Source of the DNA: JASFBA01 sp036172265
GTDB lineage: Bacteria > Chloroflexota > Chloroflexia > DTKN01
NCBI GenBank assembly: GCA_036172265.1
Contig: JASFBA010000062.1
Span: forward strand, 1 to 63,560
DNA length: 63,560 bases
Reading direction: 5' to 3'
A program made the translations under genes and the position numbers. Positions 25,462-33,786 of the stretch are shown here, one piece after another. Numbering within the stretch: the stretch's first letter is position 1; every line of letters begins with the position of its first letter. The notes beneath the pieces were generated by a model, which saw only the letters and a program-made list of their open reading frames with translations, ran no database searches and was not told the DNA's origin.

Positions 25462-27189
25462 ATGTACGGTTTTTTCAACCGGGTGCTCCATATCCACCTG
25501 ACCCACCGGAGCACGGCGGTCGAGGAAATCCCTGACGAGGTCCTGGCCCAATACCTGGGCGGGAAGGGGCTGGCCGCTTACCTGCTCCTGGAGCACGCTC
25601 CGGCAGGGGTGGACCCGCTCTCGCCGGGAAACCCCCTGATCGTCTCCGTCGGGCCGGCCAGCGGCAGCGGCCTCCCCCCGGCCAGCCGTTACGGACTTTT
25701 CTCCAAATCGCCCCAGACCGGCATCTTTGCCGAGTCGTACGCCGGCGGGCATGTGGCCCCTCGCATCAAAGCCACCGGTTACGATGCCGTCGTCCTCCAG
25801 GGGAGGAGCGAACGGCCGGCCTTCCTGGAGATTTCCGACGAAGGCGTGGTCTTTCACGACGCCGCCTCCTTCTGGGGGCTGGATGCCTACGAGGCCGAAG
25901 AGTCCCTGGAGCGCGCCGTCGGGCAAGGGGCCAAGGCCATCGTCATCGGGCCGGCCGGGGAGAAGGGGGTGGCTTTCGCCTGCGTGGGAAACGACCGGGG
26001 CCGACAGGCCGGCCGTACCGGGCTGGGAGCGGTCCTGGGGGCCAAGCGCGTCAAGGGCCTCGTCTTCCATGGCCGGGCCGAATGCCCTCTCTTCGACCCG
26101 GCCGGCATCCGTGCCTACGCCCGCTCCCTCCTGGAAAAGGGCCGGGACGACCCCGCTGCCCGCAACTACCGCACCTATGGCACGCCGATGGTCGTGGCCC
26201 TGGCCAACCGCACCGGCGCCTTCCCCTCCTACTACTGGTCGGCCGGCACCGTCCCCCACTGGGAGCGCCTGAGCGCCGAGGCCCTCCTGGAGCGCTTCCA
26301 CCCGCGTCCCAAGGCCTGCTTCGGCTGTTTCTTCGCCTGTGGCAAAGTGACCACCGTGCCCGATGGTCCCTACGCCGGCCTGACGGTGGAAGGCCCGGAG
26401 TACGAGACCATCTATGCCTTTGGCGGCCTCTGTGGGGTGGAGGACCTGGCCGAAATCCTTTACCTGAACGACCTCTGCGACCGGCTGGGCCTGGATACGA
26501 TCACCGCCGGAAACGTGGCCGGCCTGGCTATCGAAGCCTCCCGGCGAGGCCGACTGGAGATGAAACTGGGGTACGGCGATGTGGACGGCATCGCCGACCT
26601 CCTTCGGAAGGTCGCCAGTCGCGAAGGAGTGGGGGAAATCTTCAGCCGGGGTGTCCGGGAGGCCGCCCGTGTCCTGGGACTGGAGGACTTGGCCGTCCAC
26701 GTCAAGGGGCTGGAGCCGGCCGGCTACGACCCCCGCGCCCTCAAGGGGATGGGCTTGGCCTATGCCGTCTCCGACCGCGGCGCCTGCCACCTGCGGGCCA
26801 CCGTCTACAAGGCCGAGTTCTCCGGATGGTCCGACCGCACCACCGCCGAAGGGAAAGCCGCCCTGGTGCTCGACTTTGAAGATCGCCACACCGTCTTCGA
26901 TACCCTCATCTTCTGCCGCTTTTACCGCGATATGATCGGCTGGGAAGAACTCCCGGTCGTCATCCGCTTGCTCACCGGGCTGGAACTGGACAAGGCCGGA
27001 TTGCAGGCCCTCTCCCAGCGCATCGCCGATGCCATCCGCCGCTACAACCTTCGCGAGGGGATGAGGCCGGCTGACGACACCCTCCCTGCTCGTCTCCTGC
27101 GGGAGGCCCTTCCTCCGGGAGGCGATCGACTGAGCGAGGAGGAACTGGAACGCATGGTGCGCGAGTACTATGCCCTGCGGGGCTGGTGA
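25462..27189 (+). CDS. Aldehyde:ferredoxin oxidoreductase family protein (AOR 1)
   Basis: A 575-residue member of the tungsten-pterin AOR family, which oxidises aldehydes to acids with ferredoxin as acceptor. The N-terminal domain has YLGGKGLAAYLLLEHAP and GRTGLGAVLGAKRVKG. The [4Fe-4S] ligands are CFGCFFACG near residues 286-294 with the fourth Cys in IFCRFY near 485. GPEYETIYAFGG and LCDRLGLDTITAGN line the cofactor site. The ATG at 25462 follows GGGGGTG; the GTG at 25456 lies within that site. It sits between a ferritin-like gene and an Lrp regulator whose frame it nearly touches. The aldehyde is unknown; an omega-amino or amino-acid-derived aldehyde is suggested by the operon. Confidence 0.9.
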   Translation: MYGFFNRVLHIHLTHRSTAVEEIPDEVLAQYLGGKGLAAYLLLEHAPAGVDPLSPGNPLIVSVGPASGSGLPPASRYGLFSKSPQTGIFAESYAGGHVAPRIKATGYDAVVLQGRSERPAFLEISDEGVVFHDAASFWGLDAYEAEESLERAVGQGAKAIVIGPAGEKGVAFACVGNDRGRQAGRTGLGAVLGAKRVKGLVFHGRAECPLFDPAGIRAYARSLLEKGRDDPAARNYRTYGTPMVVALANRTGAFPSYYWSAGTVPHWERLSAEALLERFHPRPKACFGCFFACGKVTTVPDGPYAGLTVEGPEYETIYAFGGLCGVEDLAEILYLNDLCDRLGLDTITAGNVAGLAIEASRRGRLEMKLGYGDVDGIADLLRKVASREGVGEIFSRGVREAARVLGLEDLAVHVKGLEPAGYDPRALKGMGLAYAVSDRGACHLRATVYKAEFSGWSDRTTAEGKAALVLDFEDRHTVFDTLIFCRFYRDMIGWEELPVVIRLLTGLELDKAGLQALSQRIADAIRRYNLREGMRPADDTLPARLLREALPPGGDRLSEEELERMVREYYALRGW

Positions 27190-27232
27190 AACGGAATGGG
27201 CCGGTGCCCGTACACCGGAAGGAGGCCGGCCG

Positions 27233-27724
27233 ATGGGCAAAGTGGATCATCAGGATGTCGCCATCGTGGACCTGCTCATGGAGGACGGCCGCATGTCCTG
27301 CGCCGAGATCGCCCGGCGCATCGGCGGCATCTCCGAACGGGCAGTTCGCTACCGCATCGCCCGGCTGGTGCGGGAGGGGGTGATCCGTGTCTCGGCCATC
27401 CCCAACCCCAAGGCGCTGGGCTATCCGGTTGTGGCCGACGTGATGATCGAGGTGGAGCCCGGCCGAATTCACGAGGTGGCCGAAAAACTGCGCGAATACG
27501 AATGCGTGAGTTACGTGGCCTGCTCCACCGGCGACCGGGACGTGAGCATCCAGGTTGTGGCCCGTGATAACGCCGAACTGTACCGCTTCGTGACCGAGGC
27601 GGTGAGCCAGGTCCCCGGCGTGCGTCGGACGGAGACCTATTTGGTGCCGATCATCCTGAAGGATGTTTACGAGTGGCGCATCCCTCGGGAATGTGTGGCC
27701 CCGGAGAAAGGAGGGCGGGAATGA
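27233..27724 (+). CDS. Lrp/AsnC-family transcriptional regulator
   Basis: A 163-residue regulator. The N-terminal HTH is DVAIVDLLMEDGRMSCAEIARRIG...RAVRYRIARLVREG (residues 7-55). The C-terminal RAM domain (residues 65-150), which binds small ligands and forms octamers, has VVADVMIEVEPG and VACSTGDRDVSIQVVARD. GGAAGGAGG precedes the ATG at 27233. Its location between AOR and an amino-acid permease suggests that it senses the substrate of the pathway and controls the divergent promoters at 23.3 kb. Confidence 0.88.
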   Translation: MGKVDHQDVAIVDLLMEDGRMSCAEIARRIGGISERAVRYRIARLVREGVIRVSAIPNPKALGYPVVADVMIEVEPGRIHEVAEKLREYECVSYVACSTGDRDVSIQVVARDNAELYRFVTEAVSQVPGVRRTETYLVPIILKDVYEWRIPRECVAPEKGGRE

Positions 27725-27788
27725 GGTAAGCAAGAGGTTCGGCTTGCGTAAGGTGCAGACGGGCTGAGTACACAGGAGGTTGTTGGAG

Positions 27789-29657
27789 ATGTCCGAGAAA
27801 GTCTTTGCCCGAAAGGCCAGCGGTCTGGTGCGGGGGCTATCGCTCCTGGATGCTTTCGGCGTCGGCTTTATGAACCAGGGGTTGACCCCCAGTATGTGGG
27901 TGATGATCAGCCTGGGCCTGGGTGTCTATGCCGGAGGGAACCTCATCCTGGCCACCATCATCTCGGCCCTGATGTGCGGCATCGGGTTCTCCCTGGTCTG
28001 GGGCATCCTGGGCGGCAGCATGCCGCGCAGCGGCGGCGAGTACATCTACAACTCGCGTATCCTCCATCCTCTGGTGGGCATTGCCGAGAGTTTCGGCAAC
28101 GCCTTTGTCTGGGTGATGTGGATCTTTGTCCTGGCCCCCTGGACGGTGGACCCGGGGATGGTGATGATGTTCCAGTTCCTGGGCCGGCCGGACATCGCCG
28201 AGTTCCTGACCCAACCGTGGGTCCTGTTTGCTTTCTCCACCCTGGTCAGCCTGATCGGCATGCTCTTTCTCATCTTCGGCATCAAGGTCTTTGCCACCGC
28301 CCAGAAGGTGATCATGTTCCTGGGCATCCTGGGCTGCGCCATCATCCTCCTGGTCTTTACCTTCACCTCGTTTGGCGGCTTCCGGGAGGCCTGGGACCGG
28401 ATGGCGGCGCAGGCCGAGCCGGCCGAGGCCGATTTCAGCACGATGGGGGAGGATGCCGGCGTGGATATGGCCGATAGCGAGGCCGTGACCTACTACCTCC
28501 AGGCCCAACTTCTGGGTCGGACGCCGGTGGAGGACATCGTCGCCCCCGACGGCACCGTGATCGTCCGGGCTGGAAGCGAGATCACCGAGGACGACGTGGC
28601 GGCGCTGGCGGCGCTGGCCAACGAAGAGGGCGTGCCGGTCACGGTCTGGGTACGGCCGCTAACCTATGACGCCTTCTTCAAAGCCGTGAGCCTGGTGATG
28701 GACAAGGCGGAGGGCCGGCCGCTCCCCAATACCTGGAACTGGGTGGACACGCTGGGGGTGATGGTGGCCGGCTCCTGGCTCTTTGCCTACTCCTACTGCA
28801 TTACCTTCATCGCCGGCGAGGTCAAGCGCCCCGATAAGAGCATCATCCTGGGCAACCTCTTTGCGATCCTGGGGCCGGCCTTCTTTATGCTCTGGCTGGC
28901 CATCGTGCTCTACAACACCGTTGGCTTCCAGTTCCTCTCCGCCACCGCCTACGTGGACAACACCTGGGGCAACACCTTCCTGGGCCTGCCCTTTTCCTGG
29001 TCGCCCCAGTTTGTCGGCCTGGCCGCCGTGGTTACCCAGCATCCACTCCTTATCATCCTGATGGCCGGCTCCTTCGTCCTCTTCAGCCTGTGGTGGGTAG
29101 CCCTCTCCTATATGGCCTTCCCGCGCATCCTCTTCGCCTGGGGAATGGACCGGGTGGGGCCGCGCTGGTTCACCGAGATTCACCCGCGCTGGGGAACGCC
29201 GATCTGGACGCACCTCCTCTGCTTCGTCCTGGGGGAGATCGGCATCCTCCTCTACGCCTTCTGGCAGAACCCGATGACCGGACTTTCGGTGACCGGGATG
29301 GAGATCGTCTCCGTCTTCGGCGTCACGGCCATCGCTGCGGCCCTCTTCCCCTTTATGCGGAAGGTCCGCAACATCTGGGAGGCCTCGCCCTACCGTAAGT
29401 GGAACATCCTGAAGATCCCGGTGGTGACGATCGGCGCCGTTGTCAACTTGGCCTACCTGGCTATCCTCTTCGTCTTCTTCTTCCTGATGCCTTACTTCGG
29501 CGGGGCCGGGTTGGAGGAACTGACGCTGGGATCGGGTGCCCTGTACCTGGTGGTCTGGGTGGCGGGCATCCTCTGGTATTATATCTGGAAGTGGTGGAAC
29601 AAGCGGCAGGCCGGCATTGACATCGGCCTGGCCTACGGCGAATTGCCGCCGGAGTAA
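27789..29657 (+). CDS. APC-superfamily amino acid/polyamine permease with a soluble insert
   Basis: A 622-residue membrane transporter. The first helices carry GFMNQGLTPSMWVMISLG and MPRSGGEYIYNSR, the latter an APC signature. About 100 hydrophilic residues (roughly 205-310) interrupt the membrane region; within them VEDIVAPDGTVIVRAGSEIT resembles the short beta-hairpin repeats of RNA polymerase beta-prime rather than any transporter part. Further helices follow, with a cytoplasmic, basic end. AGGAGG lies 9 bases before the ATG at 27789. The operon suggests uptake or exchange of an amino acid or polyamine. Confidence 0.85.
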   Translation: MSEKVFARKASGLVRGLSLLDAFGVGFMNQGLTPSMWVMISLGLGVYAGGNLILATIISALMCGIGFSLVWGILGGSMPRSGGEYIYNSRILHPLVGIAESFGNAFVWVMWIFVLAPWTVDPGMVMMFQFLGRPDIAEFLTQPWVLFAFSTLVSLIGMLFLIFGIKVFATAQKVIMFLGILGCAIILLVFTFTSFGGFREAWDRMAAQAEPAEADFSTMGEDAGVDMADSEAVTYYLQAQLLGRTPVEDIVAPDGTVIVRAGSEITEDDVAALAALANEEGVPVTVWVRPLTYDAFFKAVSLVMDKAEGRPLPNTWNWVDTLGVMVAGSWLFAYSYCITFIAGEVKRPDKSIILGNLFAILGPAFFMLWLAIVLYNTVGFQFLSATAYVDNTWGNTFLGLPFSWSPQFVGLAAVVTQHPLLIILMAGSFVLFSLWWVALSYMAFPRILFAWGMDRVGPRWFTEIHPRWGTPIWTHLLCFVLGEIGILLYAFWQNPMTGLSVTGMEIVSVFGVTAIAAALFPFMRKVRNIWEASPYRKWNILKIPVVTIGAVVNLAYLAILFVFFFLMPYFGGAGLEELTLGSGALYLVVWVAGILWYYIWKWWNKRQAGIDIGLAYGELPPE

Positions 29658-29662
29658 CATGA

Positions 29663-29732
29663 CCCTCACCCCTCACCTCTCCTCACCCTCCTCTCCCATT
29701 GGGAGAGGGGGGTGAGGGGTGAGGGGTGAGGG
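29663..29732. repeat. Large GGTGAGG-type palindromic repeat
   Basis: The left arm has CCCTCACCCCTCACC units and the right arm GGTGAGG repeated three times. CTCTCCCA/TGGGAGAG forms the centre. The stem can reach about 30 bases. It starts 5 bases after the permease stop and could separate the expression of the two halves of the operon. Confidence 0.75.
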
Positions 29733-29744
29733 CAGGAGGCTTGC

Positions 29745-30674
29745 ATGAAAATCTTTTTCGTCACCGACATCCACGGTTCCAACGTCTGCTACCGCAAATT
29801 CCTGAACGCGCTCAAAATCTACGGGGTGGATGTCGGCATCCTCCTGGGCGACCTGACCGGGAAGATGCTTATTCCCCTGGTAGAACGAGCCGGCGGCGGT
29901 TGGGAAACCACCTTTATGGGCTTTCCCACCGTGGCGAGCACCGAGGAGGAACTGGCCAAACTGAAAAAGACCATCGAGATGGTCGGCTACTACTGGATTC
30001 ACCTGACCCCAGAGGAGTTTGACGCCCTGAAGGCCGACCCTTCGGCCCAGGAGGCTCTCTTCAAGCGGCTGGTGCTGGAACGGCTTCGAGAGTGGATCGC
30101 CCTGGCCGACGAGCGGCTGGCCGGGAGCGGCATCCCGGTCTATATGGCCCCGGGAAACGACGATTACCTGGAGGTGGATGAGGTCATCGCCGGCTCCAAG
30201 GTCATCGTCAACTGCAACGACCGCGTGGTCCTCCTGGGCGAGCACGAGATGGCCACCTTTGCCTGGACCAACCCGACCCCCTGGGACACGCCCCGGGAAA
30301 AGCCGGACGAGGAACTGGAGCCGATGCTGGAGGCCCTCATCGGCCAGATTCGGGATATGCCCAATGCCGTCTTCAACTTCCACGCCCCGCCCTACGGTTC
30401 CGGTCTAGACCTCGCCCCAGAACTCAGCAAGGACCTGGTGCAGGCAGCCGACCGCAAGGTGCACGTGGGCAGCCGAGCGGTAGCCAGGATGATTCAGAAG
30501 TATCAACCCCTTCTGGGGTTGCACGGCCACATCCACGAATCGCGGGGTGTCCATAAAATCGGCCGTACCACAGTCATCAACCCGGGCAGCGAGTATTCCG
30601 AGGGGCTGCTCAAAGGGGTCATTGTAGTCCTCCAGAAGGGCAAGGTCAAGGACTATGTCTTTACTTCGGGGTAA
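29745..30674 (+). CDS. Calcineurin-like metallophosphoesterase
   Basis: A 309-residue phosphoesterase with the full metal-binding set: DIHGS (residues 8-12), GDLTG near 35, GNDD near 137, FHAPP near 212 and GHIHESRG near 261, followed by NPGSEY. It belongs to the Icc-related cytoplasmic group. The substrate is unknown; cyclic nucleotide, nucleotide-sugar or phosphoester repair are all possible. It lies in the AOR operon directly before a nucleotidyltransferase (18-base gap), so the two may act together. Confidence 0.85.
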   Translation: MKIFFVTDIHGSNVCYRKFLNALKIYGVDVGILLGDLTGKMLIPLVERAGGGWETTFMGFPTVASTEEELAKLKKTIEMVGYYWIHLTPEEFDALKADPSAQEALFKRLVLERLREWIALADERLAGSGIPVYMAPGNDDYLEVDEVIAGSKVIVNCNDRVVLLGEHEMATFAWTNPTPWDTPREKPDEELEPMLEALIGQIRDMPNAVFNFHAPPYGSGLDLAPELSKDLVQAADRKVHVGSRAVARMIQKYQPLLGLHGHIHESRGVHKIGRTTVINPGSEYSEGLLKGVIVVLQKGKVKDYVFTSG

Positions 30675-30692
30675 AGGCCCAGGAGCGCCTTG

Positions 30693-31508
30693 ATGATGAG
30701 CGAACGTCGGTTTCGTCTGCCGAGGGATATCCCTCTGGAAGAATATCCCAAGCCGGAAGTTTTCCTGGACGAAGCCCGCCGGCTGATCGAAGAGGCCCAG
30801 AAGCAAGGGCTGATCCTGCGGGTGATGGGCCCGATCGCGTTGCATTTTTACTTTCCGGACTATGTGGAACTCTACCGCCGGATGGAGCGGCTGGGCGAAC
30901 GGGTCTTTACCGACATTGACTACGCCGCCTACGGCAAGCAGCGGGGCAAGATGGTCTCCTTCTTCCAAAAGCAGGGCTATGACTATAACCCGCGCCTCAT
31001 GATGCTCTACGGCCAAGAGCGCCACATCTACTTCGGCGGCCGCGTGCCGATGATCGACATCTTCTACGACCGGCTGAAGATGAACCACACCGTGGACTAT
31101 CGTGGCCGGCTGGAGTTCCATCCCTACTGCGTCACCCTCACCGACCTTCTTCTGCAGAAACTCCAGATCGTCCAGATCAACGATAAGGATCTCAAAGATT
31201 GCCACCTCCTTCTGCTGGCCGCGCCGCTCTTCGAGCAGGAGGAAGGGGCCATCAACGTCCGCTACATCGCCCGTCTTCTGGCCGAGGACTGGGGTTTTTA
31301 CTACACGGCCACGACCAACCTGGGCAAGGTCAAGGCCTATACGGAGCAGGTGCCGGCGCTCGGGCCGGAGCAGCGGAACATCATTGTGGAAAAGGCCGAC
31401 GCTCTGCTTCAGGCGATCGAGGCGGCCCCCAAGTCCGGCCGCTGGAAGGCCCGGGCCAAGGTCGGCCCCAGGAAAGTCTGGTACAACGAGGTCTCGGACT
31501 GGGTGTAG
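30693..31508 (+). CDS. Nucleotidyltransferase-fold protein (AbiEii-like)
   Basis: A 271-residue protein. VMGPIALHFYFP near residues 44-55 and RVFTDIDYAAYGKQ near 72-85 match the G-x-A and DxD strands of the pol-beta nucleotidyltransferase superfamily, with a further MIDIFYD segment near 121. The C-terminal half is helical. No antitoxin is adjacent; it lies between a phosphoesterase and AOR 2 in a metabolic operon, so a housekeeping or cofactor-related role seems more likely than toxicity. AGGAG precedes the tandem ATG at 30693. Confidence 0.6.
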   Translation: MMSERRFRLPRDIPLEEYPKPEVFLDEARRLIEEAQKQGLILRVMGPIALHFYFPDYVELYRRMERLGERVFTDIDYAAYGKQRGKMVSFFQKQGYDYNPRLMMLYGQERHIYFGGRVPMIDIFYDRLKMNHTVDYRGRLEFHPYCVTLTDLLLQKLQIVQINDKDLKDCHLLLLAAPLFEQEEGAINVRYIARLLAEDWGFYYTATTNLGKVKAYTEQVPALGPEQRNIIVEKADALLQAIEAAPKSGRWKARAKVGPRKVWYNEVSDWV

Positions 31509-31509
31509 A

Positions 31510-31549
31510 CACGTCCGCACGTTCGCGCATCCGCGCGTTTGCACGTTGA
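31510..31549 (+). repeat. Octamer repeat before AOR 2
   Basis: Five units directly after the stop codon: CACGTCCG, CACGTTCG, CGCATCCG, CGCGTTTG, CACGTTGA. The last unit runs into the GGAGG of the next gene. Confidence 0.75.
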
Positions 31550-31562
31550 GGAGGTGTGAAAA

Positions 31563-33353
31563 ATGGTAAATGGCTGCTACACGGGCAAGGTGTTGCGGGT
31601 GGACCTCACGAGCGGCCGGATTTCCGCCGAACCGCTCCGCGAAGACTGGGCCCGCGATTTTATCGGCGGCAAGGGGCTGGTCTTTCGGTACCTCTATGAA
31701 GAACTCCGGCCCGGCACGGACCCTCTTTCCCCGGACAATGTGGTGGTCATTTTCCCGGGCCTCCTGGCCGGCACGATCGTGGCCACGACGGCCCGCACCT
31801 GCGTCGGCACGCGCTCCCCGTTGACCGGGACGATCCTCGATTCCTACGTCGGGGGCGGCTTCGGGGCCGTACTGCGGTATGCCGGCTGGGATGGCATCGT
31901 GATCGTCGGGCGGGCGGAAAAGCCGGTTTACCTCTTTATCGAGGACGAGCGGGCCGAACTGCGTGATGCCTCCCCGGTGTGGGGAAAGCCGATCTGGGAC
32001 ACGGAGAACTGGCTGGAGGAGCAGGCCGGACCGGGACGCATCGTGGCCCTCACCACCGGCCCGGCCGGTGAAAACCTGGTCCCCTTCGCCTGTCTGACCT
32101 CGGAGACCTACCGCCAGTGCGGCCGGGGTGGGCTGGGGGCTGTCTTTGGCAGCAAACGCCTGAAGAGCGTAGTGGTGCGCGGAAGCGGCGCGGTGCGCGT
32201 TCCGGATATGGCCGCCTTCCTGGAGACTTACCGCCGGCTCATGCAAAGCAGTCTCCTCACCGAGGCCAACCTCTGGGCCAATACGGATGGGACGCCGGTC
32301 ATCGTAGACCCGGCCAACACCGCCGGCCTCTTCCCCACCCGCGGCTTTACCCAGGGCGAGTTCGACGGTAAGGACGGCATCAACTCCGCCGCCGTCCAGG
32401 CCGCCCTCATCCGCAAGCGCGCCTGTACCAATTGCCCCTTGGCCTGCGGCCGGCTGACCCGAAGCCGTCGTGGGGAAATCGTCGAGGGGCCGGAATACGA
32501 AACCATCGGCCTGGGCGGCGGCAACTGCGGCATCGGCGACCTGGATGCCCTGATTGCCTACAACCGCCTCTGCGACAACCTGGGCCTGGACACCATCTCC
32601 ACCGGCAACGTCATCGGGTTGGCCATGACGATGACCGAGGAAGGTATCCACGACTTTGGCCTGCGCTACGGGGATGCCGAAGGTTACCTGCGCCTGGTGG
32701 AGGACATTGCCTACCGCCGGGGCATCGGTGAGGACCTCTCCTATGGTGCTCGCTACGTCGCCCGGAAGTACGGCGGCGAGGACGTGGTCCTGGAGATCAA
32801 GGGGCTAGAATTTCCGGCCTACGATCCCCGCGGAGCCTTCGGCATGGGGCTGGCCTATGCCACCTCCGAACGCGGTGCCTGCCACCTGAGATCCTTCGTC
32901 GTGGCCAACGAGTCGCTCTTCGCCACCTACTATCCCGATTCTTTCCAGGGCAAGCCCCAGATGGTCATCAACGACCAGAACCTGAACTCGGTCAAATGGA
33001 CGGGCATCTTCTGCGACTTCTGGGCTATCAACGCCCAGGACATTGCCACTCTCTTCTCCGTTGCCACCGGGCATCCCTTTACTGCCGAGGAGGTGATGCG
33101 CATCGGCGACCGCATCTGGAACGTGGGCCGGCTCTTCAACCTGCGCGAGGGCTTTGGGCGCAAGGATGACTATCTCCCGCCGGCCCTCTTCAAACGCCCG
33201 CTCCGGAACGGCAAGGCGGCCGGCAAGGTGTACACGATGGGGGCTTATGAGGCTGCCCTGGACGAGTACTATGCCCTGCGCGGCTGGACCCGCGAAGGTA
33301 TCCCTACGCCGGAGAAACTGGCCGCCCTGGGCCTGGAATCGCTGGTTCGATAA
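31563..33353 (+). CDS. aor: Aldehyde:ferredoxin oxidoreductase (AOR 2)
   Basis: A 596-residue AOR, full length for the family. It opens GCYTGKVLRVDLTSGRIS and continues with DFIGGKGLVFRYLYEEL. The [4Fe-4S] ligands are CTNCPLACG near residues 290-298 and the last Cys in IFCDFW near 484. GPEYETIGLGGGNCGI and LCDNLGLDTISTGN are pterin-site segments. Catalytic W cofactor assembly genes are not in the window. A four-cluster ferredoxin-like gene follows 11 bases downstream and is the likely electron partner. It is only moderately similar to AOR 1, so the two probably handle different aldehydes. Confidence 0.93.
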   Translation: MVNGCYTGKVLRVDLTSGRISAEPLREDWARDFIGGKGLVFRYLYEELRPGTDPLSPDNVVVIFPGLLAGTIVATTARTCVGTRSPLTGTILDSYVGGGFGAVLRYAGWDGIVIVGRAEKPVYLFIEDERAELRDASPVWGKPIWDTENWLEEQAGPGRIVALTTGPAGENLVPFACLTSETYRQCGRGGLGAVFGSKRLKSVVVRGSGAVRVPDMAAFLETYRRLMQSSLLTEANLWANTDGTPVIVDPANTAGLFPTRGFTQGEFDGKDGINSAAVQAALIRKRACTNCPLACGRLTRSRRGEIVEGPEYETIGLGGGNCGIGDLDALIAYNRLCDNLGLDTISTGNVIGLAMTMTEEGIHDFGLRYGDAEGYLRLVEDIAYRRGIGEDLSYGARYVARKYGGEDVVLEIKGLEFPAYDPRGAFGMGLAYATSERGACHLRSFVVANESLFATYYPDSFQGKPQMVINDQNLNSVKWTGIFCDFWAINAQDIATLFSVATGHPFTAEEVMRIGDRIWNVGRLFNLREGFGRKDDYLPPALFKRPLRNGKAAGKVYTMGAYEAALDEYYALRGWTREGIPTPEKLAALGLESLVR

Positions 33354-33364
33354 GGAGGATGGCC

Positions 33365-33766
33365 ATGCCGCTCAAATTCCGTAACGCCCTCTGCACCGGT
33401 TGCCACCTGTGTGAATTGGCCTGCTCGGCCTACCACTTTGGCGAGTTCGCTCCCGCGCGGGCACGCATCCGGGCCACCGTTCGCCCCCAGGAGGGCGACT
33501 GCCGGGTGATGGCCTGTTTTTCCTGCCCGGAGGCCCCCTGTATCGCCGCCTGCCCCACCGGGGCCATTTCCCGCGCCGGCCCTCGTCAGCCTCTTTTCAT
33601 AGACCCCCAGAAGTGCGATGGCTGCCAGGCCTGCATCCCAGCTTGCCCCTACGGGGCGATGTACTTTGACCGGCCGACCGGCAAAGCCATCGCCTGCGAT
33701 ATGTGCGGCGGAGAACCGCAGTGCGTGTCCTATTGCTATCCCGAGGCCGTGGTGGTCGCCGGATAG
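33365..33766 (+). CDS. Four-cluster ferredoxin-like electron carrier of the AOR
   Basis: A 133-residue protein with 16 or more cysteines arranged as in DmsB/HycB-type subunits that hold four [4Fe-4S] clusters: CTGCHLCELAC near the start, CFSCPEAPCIAACP, CDGCQACIPACP, and CDMCGGEPQCVSYC near the end. It should carry electrons from AOR 2 to ferredoxin or a membrane acceptor. The ATG at 33359 would overlap the AAGGAGG site, so the ATG at 33365 is chosen. No signal peptide, so it is cytoplasmic. Confidence 0.92.
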   Translation: MPLKFRNALCTGCHLCELACSAYHFGEFAPARARIRATVRPQEGDCRVMACFSCPEAPCIAACPTGAISRAGPRQPLFIDPQKCDGCQACIPACPYGAMYFDRPTGKAIACDMCGGEPQCVSYCYPEAVVVAG

Positions 33767-33786
33767 CCTTATCTCGGAGGTGAAAT

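Noticed and set aside
30693..31508. Calling this nucleotidyltransferase a defence toxin
   Set aside because: There is no antitoxin partner or overlap, and it sits inside a metabolic operon; only the fold is supported.
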